Shown: positions 34,395 to 43,597 of the stretch, in pieces
Numbering within the stretch: the stretch's first letter is position 1
How the letters are laid out: each line of letters starts with the position of its first letter
Assembly (NCBI GenBank): GCA_028112705.1
Contig: JAOGYN010000008.1
Coordinates: 1-64,000, forward strand
From: GCA-002712045 sp028112705
Lineage (GTDB): Bacteria; Pseudomonadota; Alphaproteobacteria; Rhodobacterales; Rhodobacteraceae
DNA length: 64,000 nt
Direction: 5' to 3'
Position numbers and translations under genes: made by a program
The notes under the pieces: model-generated
The model's database searches: none
Seen by the model: only the letters and a program-made list of their open reading frames with translations
What the model was told of the DNA's origin: nothing

Positions 34395-35762
34395 TCATAG
34401 CTCTTTTGATTTAACTTGTTCAGAAACAAATTCATTTAAATCATTGTATTTTAAAAGTTTAATATTTGACCCTTGTTTGGTTTTGATTAAACTAGATGCA
34501 ATTGCAAAATTAAAACCAAGTTTTTGTGCTTCTTTTAAGCGTTTCTCAGCCTGGGACGTTGCTCGCAATGCACCAGATAAACTAATCTCACCAAAAATTA
34601 CTGTTTCTTTTTTAATTGGTGTGTCATTTATAGCTGATAACAATGCTGCAGCGATTGCTAAATCAGCTGCAGGCTCTTTTATTTTTATACCACCTGCCAC
34701 GTTTAGGTACACATCCATACCTGAAAAGCTTATATTACATCTTGCTTCAAATACTGCCAAAATCATAGAGAGCCGATTGCTATCTAGTCCGACGACGGCT
34801 CTACGTGGACTTGCCAAAGTAGAGGGAGCAACTAAAGCCTGTATTTCTACTAAGAGAGGTCTAGTACCTTCGATACCAGCAAAAACTGCTGAACCTGGAA
34901 CTGGGTTTTCCCTTTCTGAAAGAAAAAAAGCTGAGGGGTTTAGAACTTCTGAGAGTCCAGACCCAGTCATTTCGAAAACTCCTATTTCGTCTGCTGCGCC
35001 ATATCTATTCTTTACAGAGCGTATGATCCTAAATTGATGTTCTCTATCACCTTCAAAATACAAAACAGTATCAACCATGTGTTCAACTACTCTTGGACCA
35101 GCGATTTGCCCATCTTTTGTAACATGACCCACTAGAATAATAGCTACATTATTTTTTTTTGCAAAAAGTACCAACTCATGGCATGCAGCCCTTACTTGGG
35201 AAACAGAACCAGGTGCACTATCAATATTGTCCGCCCACAGTGTTTGAATACTATCTATAATTGCAAGGCCAGGTTTTTCATTTTCTAAGGTTGTAAGGAT
35301 GTCACGTAAGTTTGTTTCGGTTCCAAGTTTTAAGGTATTATTATTTAACTGTAATCGCTGAGCTCTCATCCTTATTTGACTTTCCGCCTCTTCCCCAGAG
35401 ATATAAATTGTTTTAAGACCATTTTCTGAAAACTTTGCCGCCGCTTGTAATAAAAGAGTTGATTTCCCAATTCCTGGGTCACCTCCTACCAAAATAGCTG
35501 AGGCTTGGACCAAACCACCGCCAAGGACCCGATCGAGTTCAGAGATTTTTGATAATATTCTTTTGGGTGGAGTTTCTGATGAATTAATTGTGTTTAATGG
35601 AATTAACCGACCACGTTGAATACCAAGGGTTTTTCCTTTTGGTCCTATTGATAGCCCGGTGTCTTCGACTAATGAATTCCAAGAGCCACATGAATCACAT
35701 TTTCCTGACCACTTTTTGGTAGTTTCATTACAGGAATTACATTTGTATACAATTTTAGTCAT
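34395..35762 (-). CDS. radA: DNA repair protein RadA
   Basis: Hexameric RecA-like helicase that processes recombination branches. N-terminal zinc ribbon C-x2-C ... C-x2-C (YKCNSCN, KCDSCGSW), Walker A GGDPGIGKST near residue 95, the RadA-specific KNRYG motif (KNRFG in most) and a C-terminal Lon-protease-like domain (NVAGGIKIKEPAADLAIAAA). The ATG at 35762 is taken as start; a GTG three codons earlier is the alternative. It lies between mlaF and cvpA. Confidence 0.95.
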   Translation of the reverse strand: MTKIVYKCNSCNETTKKWSGKCDSCGSWNSLVEDTGLSIGPKGKTLGIQRGRLIPLNTINSSETPPKRILSKISELDRVLGGGLVQASAILVGGDPGIGKSTLLLQAAAKFSENGLKTIYISGEEAESQIRMRAQRLQLNNNTLKLGTETNLRDILTTLENEKPGLAIIDSIQTLWADNIDSAPGSVSQVRAACHELVLFAKKNNVAIILVGHVTKDGQIAGPRVVEHMVDTVLYFEGDREHQFRIIRSVKNRYGAADEIGVFEMTGSGLSEVLNPSAFFLSERENPVPGSAVFAGIEGTRPLLVEIQALVAPSTLASPRRAVVGLDSNRLSMILAVFEARCNISFSGMDVYLNVAGGIKIKEPAADLAIAAALLSAINDTPIKKETVIFGEISLSGALRATSQAEKRLKEAQKLGFNFAIASSLIKTKQGSNIKLLKYNDLNEFVSEQVKSKEL

Positions 35763-35831
35763 TATTTTCACTTAGCATTTGTAAATATTAAGTTACCCAT
35801 TGCAGGATACTAGTTATTTTCTTTTGAGCAT

Positions 35832-36590
35832 TTAACGAATGGCCTCTATGGGTCCTTTTGAATCTCCATTCAAAAATTGGTTTAAGTAAGGATCATTGGA
35901 TTTTTCTAAATCCTTGATTGGTCCTGTCCATTGAACAAGACCATTATGTATCATAGCAACTCTGTCAGCTATCGCTCGAACACTTGTCATATCATGTGTT
36001 ATTGTGATGGCAGTCACTCCCATCTCTACAACTATTTCCCGAATCAATTCATTAATGACACCAGCCATTATTGGATCTAAACCAGTAGTTGGTTCATCAA
36101 AGAATATGATTTCTGGACTGCTCGCAATTGCTCTTGCTAAGCCCACACGTTTTTGCATTCCACCTGAAAGCTCCGAAGGAAAAAGGTCTGCAACGTTTGG
36201 ATTCAATCCAACTCTTTTTAATTTCTGTAGAGCAATATCCTTAGCATCTGATTTTTTCATGGGATGCTGACCCTTAACTAACCTAAACGCTATATTCTGC
36301 CATACATTCAAACTATCAAATAATGCTCCTCCTTGGAAAAGCATTCCAAAGCGATCAAGAAATTTTGTTCTTCCAATATTTAAGATATCCTGTCCTTCAA
36401 TAGAAATTTTACCACTGTCAGGTTTGATAAGTCCTAGGATTATTTTTAATAAAACAGATTTCCCTGTTCCTGAACCTCCTATAACAACCATACTTTCTCC
36501 TTTAGACACATCCAAACTAATACCATCCAGAACAATATTTTCATTGAAGGATTTTTTTATTTTTTTAACTGATATCATAAAGCCTGCCAT
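35832..36590 (-). CDS. mlaF: Phospholipid-transport ABC ATPase MlaF
   Basis: ATPase of the Mla/Ttg2 system that moves phospholipids between inner and outer membranes. Walker A GGSGTGKSV near residue 38, signature LSGGMQKR and Walker B IIFFDEPTTGLDP are intact. Length of 252 is normal, and it starts one base after mlaE ends. The substrate-binding MlaD (MCE domain) that usually follows is not here; radA follows instead. Confidence 0.88.
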   Translation of the reverse strand: MAGFMISVKKIKKSFNENIVLDGISLDVSKGESMVVIGGSGTGKSVLLKIILGLIKPDSGKISIEGQDILNIGRTKFLDRFGMLFQGGALFDSLNVWQNIAFRLVKGQHPMKKSDAKDIALQKLKRVGLNPNVADLFPSELSGGMQKRVGLARAIASSPEIIFFDEPTTGLDPIMAGVINELIREIVVEMGVTAITITHDMTSVRAIADRVAMIHNGLVQWTGPIKDLEKSNDPYLNQFLNGDSKGPIEAIR

Positions 36591-36591
36591 T

Positions 36592-37380
36592 CTAAAAAAA
36601 TAATTCTGTTAAAAGATAGTTTGTAGTAAGTATTAATACACTTGCTGATACTACCGCATTAGTAGTGGCCTTTCCAACACCTTGTGCGCCTCGATCTGAA
36701 TTCATACCATGATAGCAGCCCATTAAAGCGATTATAAAACCAAATACGGCTGCTTTTACCAATCCAGATATTATGTCACTGCTTTCTAAAAAACTTAAAG
36801 TATTGTTAAGATATGTGGCACTATTAAAACCTAATCGATTAATCGCTACAACATAACCTCCAAGGATTCCTATTATATCTCCAATTGCTACTAAAATAGG
36901 CAAAGAAAGAGTTGCAGCCAAAACCCGAGGAACTGTAAGGTACTTCATGGGGTTTGTTGACAATGTAGTTAAAGCATCTATTTGCTCTGTTACTTTCATT
37001 GTACCAATTTCTGCGGCTATACTAGCGGAAACCCTTCCAGCTACCATCAAACCACCTAATACGGGACCTAGTTCTCTAACCATTCCGATGGCAACAATAG
37101 ATGGTACTACTGACTCAGCATTAAACCGCGCTCCTCCAGAATAGATTTGTAGAGCTAGGGCTGCTCCAGTAAATAAAGCTGTCAAGCCAACAACAGGCAA
37201 GCTCAAATAACCGATGTTAAAAATGCATGATGCAAACTCTCTCCAGTAAAATGGAGGTCGCACCAAATGAATTAGAGTTTCTGAAATGTAAATAAAAATT
37301 TTACCAATTATTTGAAAAAGATCTAATGTTGAACTTCCAATTGGTTTAAAAAATGATGAGATTGATTTATATATTGTCAT
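36592..37380 (-). CDS. mlaE: Phospholipid-transport ABC permease MlaE
   Basis: 262-residue permease with the MlaE/YrbE fold: an N-terminal amphipathic segment, then GAALALQIYSGGARF, GPVLGGLMVAGRVSASIAAEIGTM and the conserved C-terminal MGCYHGMNSDRGAQGVGKATTNAVV. It is in an operon with mlaF downstream and alr upstream (18 bases). Pairing with mlaF and no mlaD is the odd point. Confidence 0.88.
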   Translation of the reverse strand: MTIYKSISSFFKPIGSSTLDLFQIIGKIFIYISETLIHLVRPPFYWREFASCIFNIGYLSLPVVGLTALFTGAALALQIYSGGARFNAESVVPSIVAIGMVRELGPVLGGLMVAGRVSASIAAEIGTMKVTEQIDALTTLSTNPMKYLTVPRVLAATLSLPILVAIGDIIGILGGYVVAINRLGFNSATYLNNTLSFLESSDIISGLVKAAVFGFIIALMGCYHGMNSDRGAQGVGKATTNAVVSASVLILTTNYLLTELFF

Positions 37381-37398
37381 TGGCCTAAATCTGAATAG

Positions 37399-38442
37399 TT
37401 AAACCCCAGTATAACTCCTGTTATAACGATTTCCAAGACTAGTTAAAATTTCGTATCCAATAGTACCTGCTTCATCCGCAAGTTGGTCTATACTTTGTTG
37501 CTCACAAAGTATTTCCATATTTTCTGGTATATCGGTCAAATGGGTCACATCGACTGTTATTAAGTCCATTGATACTCGTCCGGCAATTGGACATGGGATT
37601 CCATTTGCATAAACGACTGCTCTACCAGACATTGCACGAATTAGTCCGTCAGCATAACCAGCAGATAAGGTAGCAATTAAACTTGGTCGATGTGCTGTCC
37701 ATGTAGCACCATAACCAACCGCTTCTTCAGGAGCTAAAGCTCTAGTTTGAATCACTGGAAGGGAAAGGTTTACTACTGCTTTTGCTTCCTTGAAAGGTGC
37801 TCCTCCATATAATCCAATTCCAGGTCTGCAAATATCAAAGTGGTATTCTTTTCCAAGAAAAATGCCCCCTGTTGCAGCGAGAGACAAAGGGCAGTTAAGT
37901 TCTGAAGTCATTTCTAAAAAAGCTTTTAATTGGTTTGCGTTTTGAAGATCGTCTTTATTATCTGCACATGCCAAATGACTTATAACTAATTCTGGAGCTT
38001 TTTCTTTATAAAGCTCCAGAAATTCAGTGAAATCTGCTCTTTCAAAACCAAGCCTATTCATTCCTGTATCCAATTGCACTCCAAATGGTTCAGTAGGTAG
38101 GTTTTGCTGGTGCCTAATATTTTGTTCTGGTGAGTTCAAGAGGGGGATTAATTTGCTTTGTTGCAAGATTGAGCTTTTGCCAGCCATATGTCCTGAGAAA
38201 ATATAAATTATAGCTTCTTCACCTAAAGTGGCTCTAATTTCTTTCCCTTCTTCTGCACTCGCCACAAAGAATTTTCGGGCGCCAGCTTTTGCTAATCCTA
38301 ATGATATTTGTTTTGCTCCAAGACCATAAGCGTCTGCTTTTACTACGGCTGCTGTTTCAACAGTATTAGTAGACATGGAATCTAATGTAAGCCAATTTGA
38401 TTTTATTGAATCTAAGTCTACTGTGAGGGTTCCACTGGACAT
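37399..38442 (-). CDS. alr: Alanine racemase
   Basis: PLP enzyme making D-alanine for peptidoglycan. The PLP-binding Lys35 is in VVKADAYGLGA; the second catalytic Tyr is in SAGYADGL. The C-terminal beta domain ends at the usual length of about 347 residues (the family runs 345-370). It lies between mlaE and dnaB on the same strand, the arrangement I recall from Rhodobacterales. Confidence 0.94.
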   Translation of the reverse strand: MSSGTLTVDLDSIKSNWLTLDSMSTNTVETAAVVKADAYGLGAKQISLGLAKAGARKFFVASAEEGKEIRATLGEEAIIYIFSGHMAGKSSILQQSKLIPLLNSPEQNIRHQQNLPTEPFGVQLDTGMNRLGFERADFTEFLELYKEKAPELVISHLACADNKDDLQNANQLKAFLEMTSELNCPLSLAATGGIFLGKEYHFDICRPGIGLYGGAPFKEAKAVVNLSLPVIQTRALAPEEAVGYGATWTAHRPSLIATLSAGYADGLIRAMSGRAVVYANGIPCPIAGRVSMDLITVDVTHLTDIPENMEILCEQQSIDQLADEAGTIGYEILTSLGNRYNRSYTGV

Positions 38443-38612
38443 TAATGTTTCCTGTTTTTTATTTTAAAGTGTATGTTAATAGAATTCAGTTCTTTCTGCA
38501 TCCTGGGACGTATATTTTAATTCTAAATTTGATCTTATTCAAAACTTATATTACCAGCTTTTCTTTACGAATTAAAGTTTTCTAATTTTTTAACTTAAAC
38601 ATACTATTTAAC

Positions 38613-40103
38613 TTAAAATCCGTCGTCCTGGCTTTGGGTTTGCCAAGGTTTAGCTAGGTTACCAAATCTAGTGAATTGGCCTTCAAAGCTTAAATCTATC
38701 GTACCAATTGGACCATGGCGTTGTTTTCCGATTATAATCTCAGCTTTTCCGTGTAACTCTTCCATTTCTGCTTGCCAAGCTGCCATTTTCTCAATTTCGT
38801 GGTCATTTGGTTTTTCACGTTCCTTATAATACTCACCGCGATAGACGAACATAACTATATCAGCGTCTTGCTCAATCGAACCAGATTCTCGTAAATCACT
38901 TAGCTGCGGCCTTTTATCTTCTCGGTTTTCTACTTGTCGGCTGAGTTGTGATAAAGCAATAACAGGGATATCAAGCTCTTTTGCTATTGCCTTTAAACCT
39001 TGGGTAATTTCTGAGACTTCATTAACACGGCTATCTTTTGAAGAAGCTGGTCGCACTAATTGGAGGTAATCTACTATGAGTACATCTAAGCCATTTGTTC
39101 GTTTTAATCTTCTTGCACGAGCTGCAAGCTGACTTATTGGCAGAGCAGGCGTGTCGTCAATGAACAATGGGCAAGCTTCTAATGACTTAGCGGCTTCTAC
39201 AAATCTTCTAAATTCTTTTTCTGTCATATCGCCACGTCGAATCTGGTCAGATGGCACTTCTGCCACTTCAGATAAAACACGTGCAGCTAGTTGTTCTGCG
39301 CTCATTTCCAATGAATAAAATCCAACAACACCGCCGTCAACTGCTCCCTCAGAACCATCTGGAAGGGTACCTTTTTTATATTTTTTTGCTATGTTAAAAG
39401 CAATATTAGTAGCTAGTGCTGTTTTACCCATTGAGGGACGGCCAGCTAGAATTAGTAGATCAGATTTATGCAAGCCTCCTAATTTTTTATCCAAATCAGT
39501 AAAACCTGTTGATGGGCCGACTAAACCTCCTTCTCGTTGATAGGCGGAATTTGCCATGTTTACAGCATCCGTAATGGCTTTCAAGAAACTTTGAAAACCG
39601 GAGCCTGTTTGGCCCGTTTCTGCTAATTCATATAGTTTTTGTTCTGCCTCAACGATTTGCTCTTTTGGATGGTTATCGACATCGATTGTTCCTGCTTGAC
39701 CAGCAATTTCAGTTCCAATTTCAATTAATGAACGTCTTGTAGCAAGCTCTCTAATCAATTCAGCATAATCACGGGTTGCAAATATTGAAATTGAAGCGCC
39801 AGCAAGTCTAACTAAGTAACCGCTTCCCCCTAGCTCATTTAAACCAGGGTCATCTTCTAAAAATGCTTTCAACGTTACGGGAGAAGCTAAAGAGTTATTT
39901 TTAATACGTGTAGCAGCTACCTCAAAAATTTTTCCATGCACTGGATCAAAAAAATGACTTTCATTAACAATGTTTGCAATTCGATCATATACATCGTTAT
40001 TAACTAGAAGGGCACCAAGTAGTGCTTGCTCTGCTTCTATGTTATGAGGTGCAGATTCTTTTGATATGTTTATAGTGCTTGGGAACGTTGATATTTCGGT
40101 CAT
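38613..40103 (-). CDS. dnaB: Replicative DNA helicase DnaB
   Basis: Hexameric helicase at the replication fork. N-terminal primase-interaction domain from PHNIEAEQALLGALLVN, then the RecA-like domain with Walker A AGRPSMGKTALA near residue 218, Walker B LDVLIVDYLQL and the terminal QRHGPIGTIDLSFEGQFTRF block. Length of 496 is normal, with no intein. It is divergent from the nitroreductase gene with a 174-base gap that shows no further feature. Confidence 0.97.
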   Translation of the reverse strand: MTEISTFPSTINISKESAPHNIEAEQALLGALLVNNDVYDRIANIVNESHFFDPVHGKIFEVAATRIKNNSLASPVTLKAFLEDDPGLNELGGSGYLVRLAGASISIFATRDYAELIRELATRRSLIEIGTEIAGQAGTIDVDNHPKEQIVEAEQKLYELAETGQTGSGFQSFLKAITDAVNMANSAYQREGGLVGPSTGFTDLDKKLGGLHKSDLLILAGRPSMGKTALATNIAFNIAKKYKKGTLPDGSEGAVDGGVVGFYSLEMSAEQLAARVLSEVAEVPSDQIRRGDMTEKEFRRFVEAAKSLEACPLFIDDTPALPISQLAARARRLKRTNGLDVLIVDYLQLVRPASSKDSRVNEVSEITQGLKAIAKELDIPVIALSQLSRQVENREDKRPQLSDLRESGSIEQDADIVMFVYRGEYYKEREKPNDHEIEKMAAWQAEMEELHGKAEIIIGKQRHGPIGTIDLSFEGQFTRFGNLAKPWQTQSQDDGF

Positions 40104-40277
40104 TTAAAATCTCCTATAATAGTCTATGAACTAACTAAAAGATTCTAGCAATCTGGAAAACCTGTGGATTACCTGTGGGTAAAAATATCTAGTTAGAAAA
40201 TATCATTTTTTCCTTTTAAATCTTGATCTTTGCAGTTTAAAATCAATTAAAATTATTTTTTAATATTTGGAGAAAAT

Positions 40278-40970
40278 ATGTTTTTTAAAAATGGTTTAGA
40301 TTATCAAGCTCTGTCACTACCGGATCGGTTTGATTGGGACGAGGAAAAACGATTAAACAAATCTGAGGAGTTTTATGATTGGATGTCTAGAAGGCATTCA
40401 GTCCGAGACTTCAAAAAAACTAAAGTAGACAGACGTATAATTGAAAATTCTATTCGAACAGCTGGAACAGCTCCAAGTGGTGCTAATCACCAACCTTGGC
40501 ATTTTGTTGCAATTTGTAATAATGAAATGAAAGTTAAAATTCGCAGGGCAGCGGAAATTGAGGAAAAAGGTTTTTATTCTGGAGGTGCTGGAGATGAATG
40601 GTTGAAAGCATTGGAGCCTATAGGAACAAATGAGAGTAAACCACATCTTGAAGATGCAGCATGGTTGATTGTCGTTTTTGCCCAGCGTTATGGCTTTTTC
40701 GATGATGGGACCCGATACAAAAACTATTATGTTCCTGAAAGTGTTGGAATTGCATCTGGATTTTTAATCACTGCTCTACATAAGGCGGGACTTTCAATTC
40801 TAACGCATACTCCAAATCCGATGCGATTTTTAAATGAATTGCTGGCACGCCCTAGATCAGAAAAACCTATAATGATACTTGCGGTGGGTGAACCTTCTGA
40901 AAAGGCAAAGATACCAGCAGTAGCTAAAATAAAAAAAAATGATAGTGAAATAATGACGATCCATGAGTGA
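40278..40970 (+). CDS. Nitroreductase-fold flavoprotein of the iodotyrosine deiodinase type
   Basis: FMN enzyme of 230 residues. SRRHSVRDFKKTKVD and AGTAPSGANHQPWHFVAI are the FMN-binding motifs, and the C-terminal half (YYVPESVGIASGFLITALHKAGL, RPRSEKPIMILAVGEP) resembles iodotyrosine deiodinase rather than NfsB-type nitroreductases. The E-x3-Y (EEKGFY) and later Lys (NESKPHLEDA) that bind the amino-acid zwitterion in deiodinases appear to be present. A role in reductive dehalogenation of halotyrosines is therefore possible. A TTTGGAGAAAAT site precedes the ATG. Confidence 0.78.
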   Translation: MFFKNGLDYQALSLPDRFDWDEEKRLNKSEEFYDWMSRRHSVRDFKKTKVDRRIIENSIRTAGTAPSGANHQPWHFVAICNNEMKVKIRRAAEIEEKGFYSGGAGDEWLKALEPIGTNESKPHLEDAAWLIVVFAQRYGFFDDGTRYKNYYVPESVGIASGFLITALHKAGLSILTHTPNPMRFLNELLARPRSEKPIMILAVGEPSEKAKIPAVAKIKKNDSEIMTIHE

Positions 40971-41020
40971 TATTGATCTGTGAATGATTGAAAAAGGTAT
41001 GCAGTAATATGGAGAAAAAA

Positions 41021-41977
41021 ATGAAAGTTGGATTTATTGGACTTGGTAATGTGGGTAGCAAGCTAAGTGGCAGTTTATTAAGAAATAAAGTGGATTTGTA
41101 CGTACATGATTTGAACAGAGACTTAGTTCAAAAATTTAAAGGCTTTGGCGCTACTATTGCAAACTCTCCCAGAGAAATGATGAATATCTGTGACGTTGTC
41201 ATCACATGTTTACCATCCCCATCAATATCAGCATCTGTAATGGAAGGTGCTGATGGTTTATTAAATTCTATTAAGCCCAGTAAAGTTTGGATGGAGATGT
41301 CAACAACAGATGAGGCAGAGGTTAAGCGCCTTGGTGCTTTGGTTAAGAATAAAGGAGGGCAGCCTGTTGACTGCCCCGTGTCAGGTGGTTGTCATCGAGC
41401 AGATACTGGGAATATAAGTATTTTTGCTGGTTGTGAACGAGAAACTTTTGAATTTATTTTTCCTTTACTTAAGAAAATGGGGCGCCGAATTCTGCATACT
41501 GGTCCACTTGGTTCAGCCTCAATATTAAAAGTTTTGACAAATTACTTAGCAACTGCGAACTTAATTACTTGTTCGGAGGCTTTGGTAGTAGCAAAGGCAG
41601 CAGGAATGGATTTAAATACAACTTATGAGGCTATGAGAATTAGCTCTGGCACTTCATTTGTCCACGAAACTGAAAGCCAAGTGATCCTAAACGGAAGTAG
41701 AGACATTAGTTTTACTATGGATTTAGTTTTAAAAGACATAGGTATTTTTCAGGCGGTTGCAGATCGCGCCAATGTTCCTTTAGAAATAAATCCTTTAATG
41801 ATAGATATTTTTAAAGATGCAATTGAAAAATATGGACCAAGAGAACTCTCACCTAATATTATTCGTCGACTTGAGGATAAAACAGGATTAAAAATACAAG
41901 CGCTAGGCTTTCCTTCTGAATTGACTGATGAAGAGCCAGAAGAACCAGGTTATGAAATTATTCCAACTGGGAGATAA
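41021..41977 (+). CDS. NAD(P)-dependent oxidoreductase, 3-hydroxyisobutyrate dehydrogenase family
   Basis: Beta-hydroxyacid dehydrogenase. N-terminal GLGNVGSKLSGSLL dinucleotide motif, DCPVSGGCHRADTGNISIFAGC substrate loop and catalytic Lys in SASILKVLTNYLATANL. The C-terminus extends about 20 residues beyond typical members. Likely substrates are tartronate semialdehyde, 3-hydroxyisobutyrate or similar; sequence does not decide. GGAGA lies six bases before ATG at 41021, preferred over ATG at 41009 and TTG at 40988. It is downstream of the deiodinase-like gene and convergent with gdhA. Confidence 0.78.
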   Translation: MKVGFIGLGNVGSKLSGSLLRNKVDLYVHDLNRDLVQKFKGFGATIANSPREMMNICDVVITCLPSPSISASVMEGADGLLNSIKPSKVWMEMSTTDEAEVKRLGALVKNKGGQPVDCPVSGGCHRADTGNISIFAGCERETFEFIFPLLKKMGRRILHTGPLGSASILKVLTNYLATANLITCSEALVVAKAAGMDLNTTYEAMRISSGTSFVHETESQVILNGSRDISFTMDLVLKDIGIFQAVADRANVPLEINPLMIDIFKDAIEKYGPRELSPNIIRRLEDKTGLKIQALGFPSELTDEEPEEPGYEIIPTGR

Positions 41978-41996
41978 CCAGTTATTTTTATTTTGC

Positions 41997-43427
41997 TTAT
42001 AAACCTTTAGTTCGGTAACTTTCTGCCACACGTTCGATAGCAACTAAATAAGCAGCGGTTCTTAGATCTTCAACATCGGCTCGTTTGTGCCAAATATCGC
42101 GCATGCTTTGATATGCTGCCCGCATTGAGTCGTCCAAACCTGATCTGACCAACTCTAACTCATCGGCACCTTTTAAATAGGCTTTGGTAAATTTGTTAGA
42201 CAATTGCTCTTTGATACCAGAGGCATGCATCAATCTATTGATTTCATCTGTGAGTAATTGATGCCGTGCTTCTTCTTGGCGCCTTTGCATTCTACCAAAT
42301 CTTATATGGTTTAAATTTTTAACCCACTCGAAATAACTAACAGTAACTCCACCAGCATTTGCATACATATCAGGAATTATAATTACACCACGATTTTTTA
42401 ATATAATATCTGCTTTTGCTGTTATTGGACCATTAGCTGCTTCAATAATTAAGGGGGCTTTTATATTTTTTGCATTACCTGGATGAATGACACCTTCAGC
42501 TGCTGCTGGAATTAATATATCGCATTCAAGCTCTAAAATTTTTTCACCGTTTTTTTCATAAGTTGCGTCTTTAAAACCTTTGACACCATTTTGAATATTT
42601 AAATGTTTATGAAGCTTTTCAACATTAATTCCTTTTTTATTAATGACTGCTCCATCTTTCTCTATTACTGCGATAATTTTGACATTATCTTCTTCACTTA
42701 AAAATTTTGCAGCATGGTATCCAACATTTCCTAAACCTTGTATAATAACTTTTTTACCATTTAATGAACCTTCTAGGTTTGTTAGGATAACGTCTTCAGG
42801 ATGTCTAAAAAACTCACGAAGAGCATATTGTATGCCTCGGCCAGTTGCCTCTATTCTTCCAGCGATCCCACCAGCATTTAATGGCTTGCCTGTCACGCAT
42901 GCTTTGCCATTAATATCCGTTGTATTCATACGTTGGTACTGATCAGCGATCCATGCCATTTCACGTTCACTCGTGCCCATATCTGGAGCAGGTACATTTT
43001 GGCTAGGGTTGATTAAGTCTCTTTTAATTAATTCATACGCAAAACGGCGAGTGATTTGTTCTAACTCATGCTCCTCCCATTCATTGGGATCAATACACAA
43101 ACCACCCTTTGATCCGCCAAATGGTGTTTCAACTAACGCACATTTAAAAGTCATCAACGCAGCAAGAGCTTCTACTTCATCTTGATTTACGCTTAATGCG
43201 TAACGAATTCCTCCTTTTACTGGCTCCATATGCTCAGAATGCACTGAACGATAACCTGTAAATGTGTGTATTTCCCCACGTAACCTAACTCCAAATCTAA
43301 CTGTATACGTCGCATTACACACTCGAATTTTTTCTTTCAAACCGTCTGGTAAATCCATTAAATCTACTGCTTGGTTAAACATTTGATTAACACTATCTCG
43401 AAATGAAATATCTGTATTTTTTGCCAC
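41997..43427 (-). CDS. gdhA: Glutamate dehydrogenase (Glu/Leu/Phe/Val dehydrogenase family)
   Basis: Oxidative deamination of glutamate or its reverse. Substrate Lys in PVKGGIRY, catalytic Lys in TFKCALVETPFGGSKGG, and catalytic Asp in PAPDMGTSEREM are present; the Rossmann motif is IQGLGNVGYHAAKFL near residue 240. 476 residues, a small-form GDH with extended C-terminus. It lies divergent from the sarcosine oxidase operon; both feed one-carbon/amino-nitrogen catabolism, but no shared regulation is shown. Confidence 0.9.
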   Translation of the reverse strand: MAKNTDISFRDSVNQMFNQAVDLMDLPDGLKEKIRVCNATYTVRFGVRLRGEIHTFTGYRSVHSEHMEPVKGGIRYALSVNQDEVEALAALMTFKCALVETPFGGSKGGLCIDPNEWEEHELEQITRRFAYELIKRDLINPSQNVPAPDMGTSEREMAWIADQYQRMNTTDINGKACVTGKPLNAGGIAGRIEATGRGIQYALREFFRHPEDVILTNLEGSLNGKKVIIQGLGNVGYHAAKFLSEEDNVKIIAVIEKDGAVINKKGINVEKLHKHLNIQNGVKGFKDATYEKNGEKILELECDILIPAAAEGVIHPGNAKNIKAPLIIEAANGPITAKADIILKNRGVIIIPDMYANAGGVTVSYFEWVKNLNHIRFGRMQRRQEEARHQLLTDEINRLMHASGIKEQLSNKFTKAYLKGADELELVRSGLDDSMRAAYQSMRDIWHKRADVEDLRTAAYLVAIERVAESYRTKGL

Positions 43428-43597
43428 AAGAGACTCTTTTCAGAAAATTAAATTATTAACGACTCATTTGTCAGTTGAGGTATTGCTAACATAGTTTTTA
43501 ATGGTAAGTATTTTTTTATAAAAAAGATAGATTTATTTGATCTTGATCCATGTGTTGAATCTATGATTAAAATATTTGAAGTGATTGGTATTGTAAA

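Noticed and set aside
34444..35037. A 197-codon open frame on the plus strand
   Set aside because: It lies fully antisense to radA, shows no family motifs and has no ribosome-binding site.
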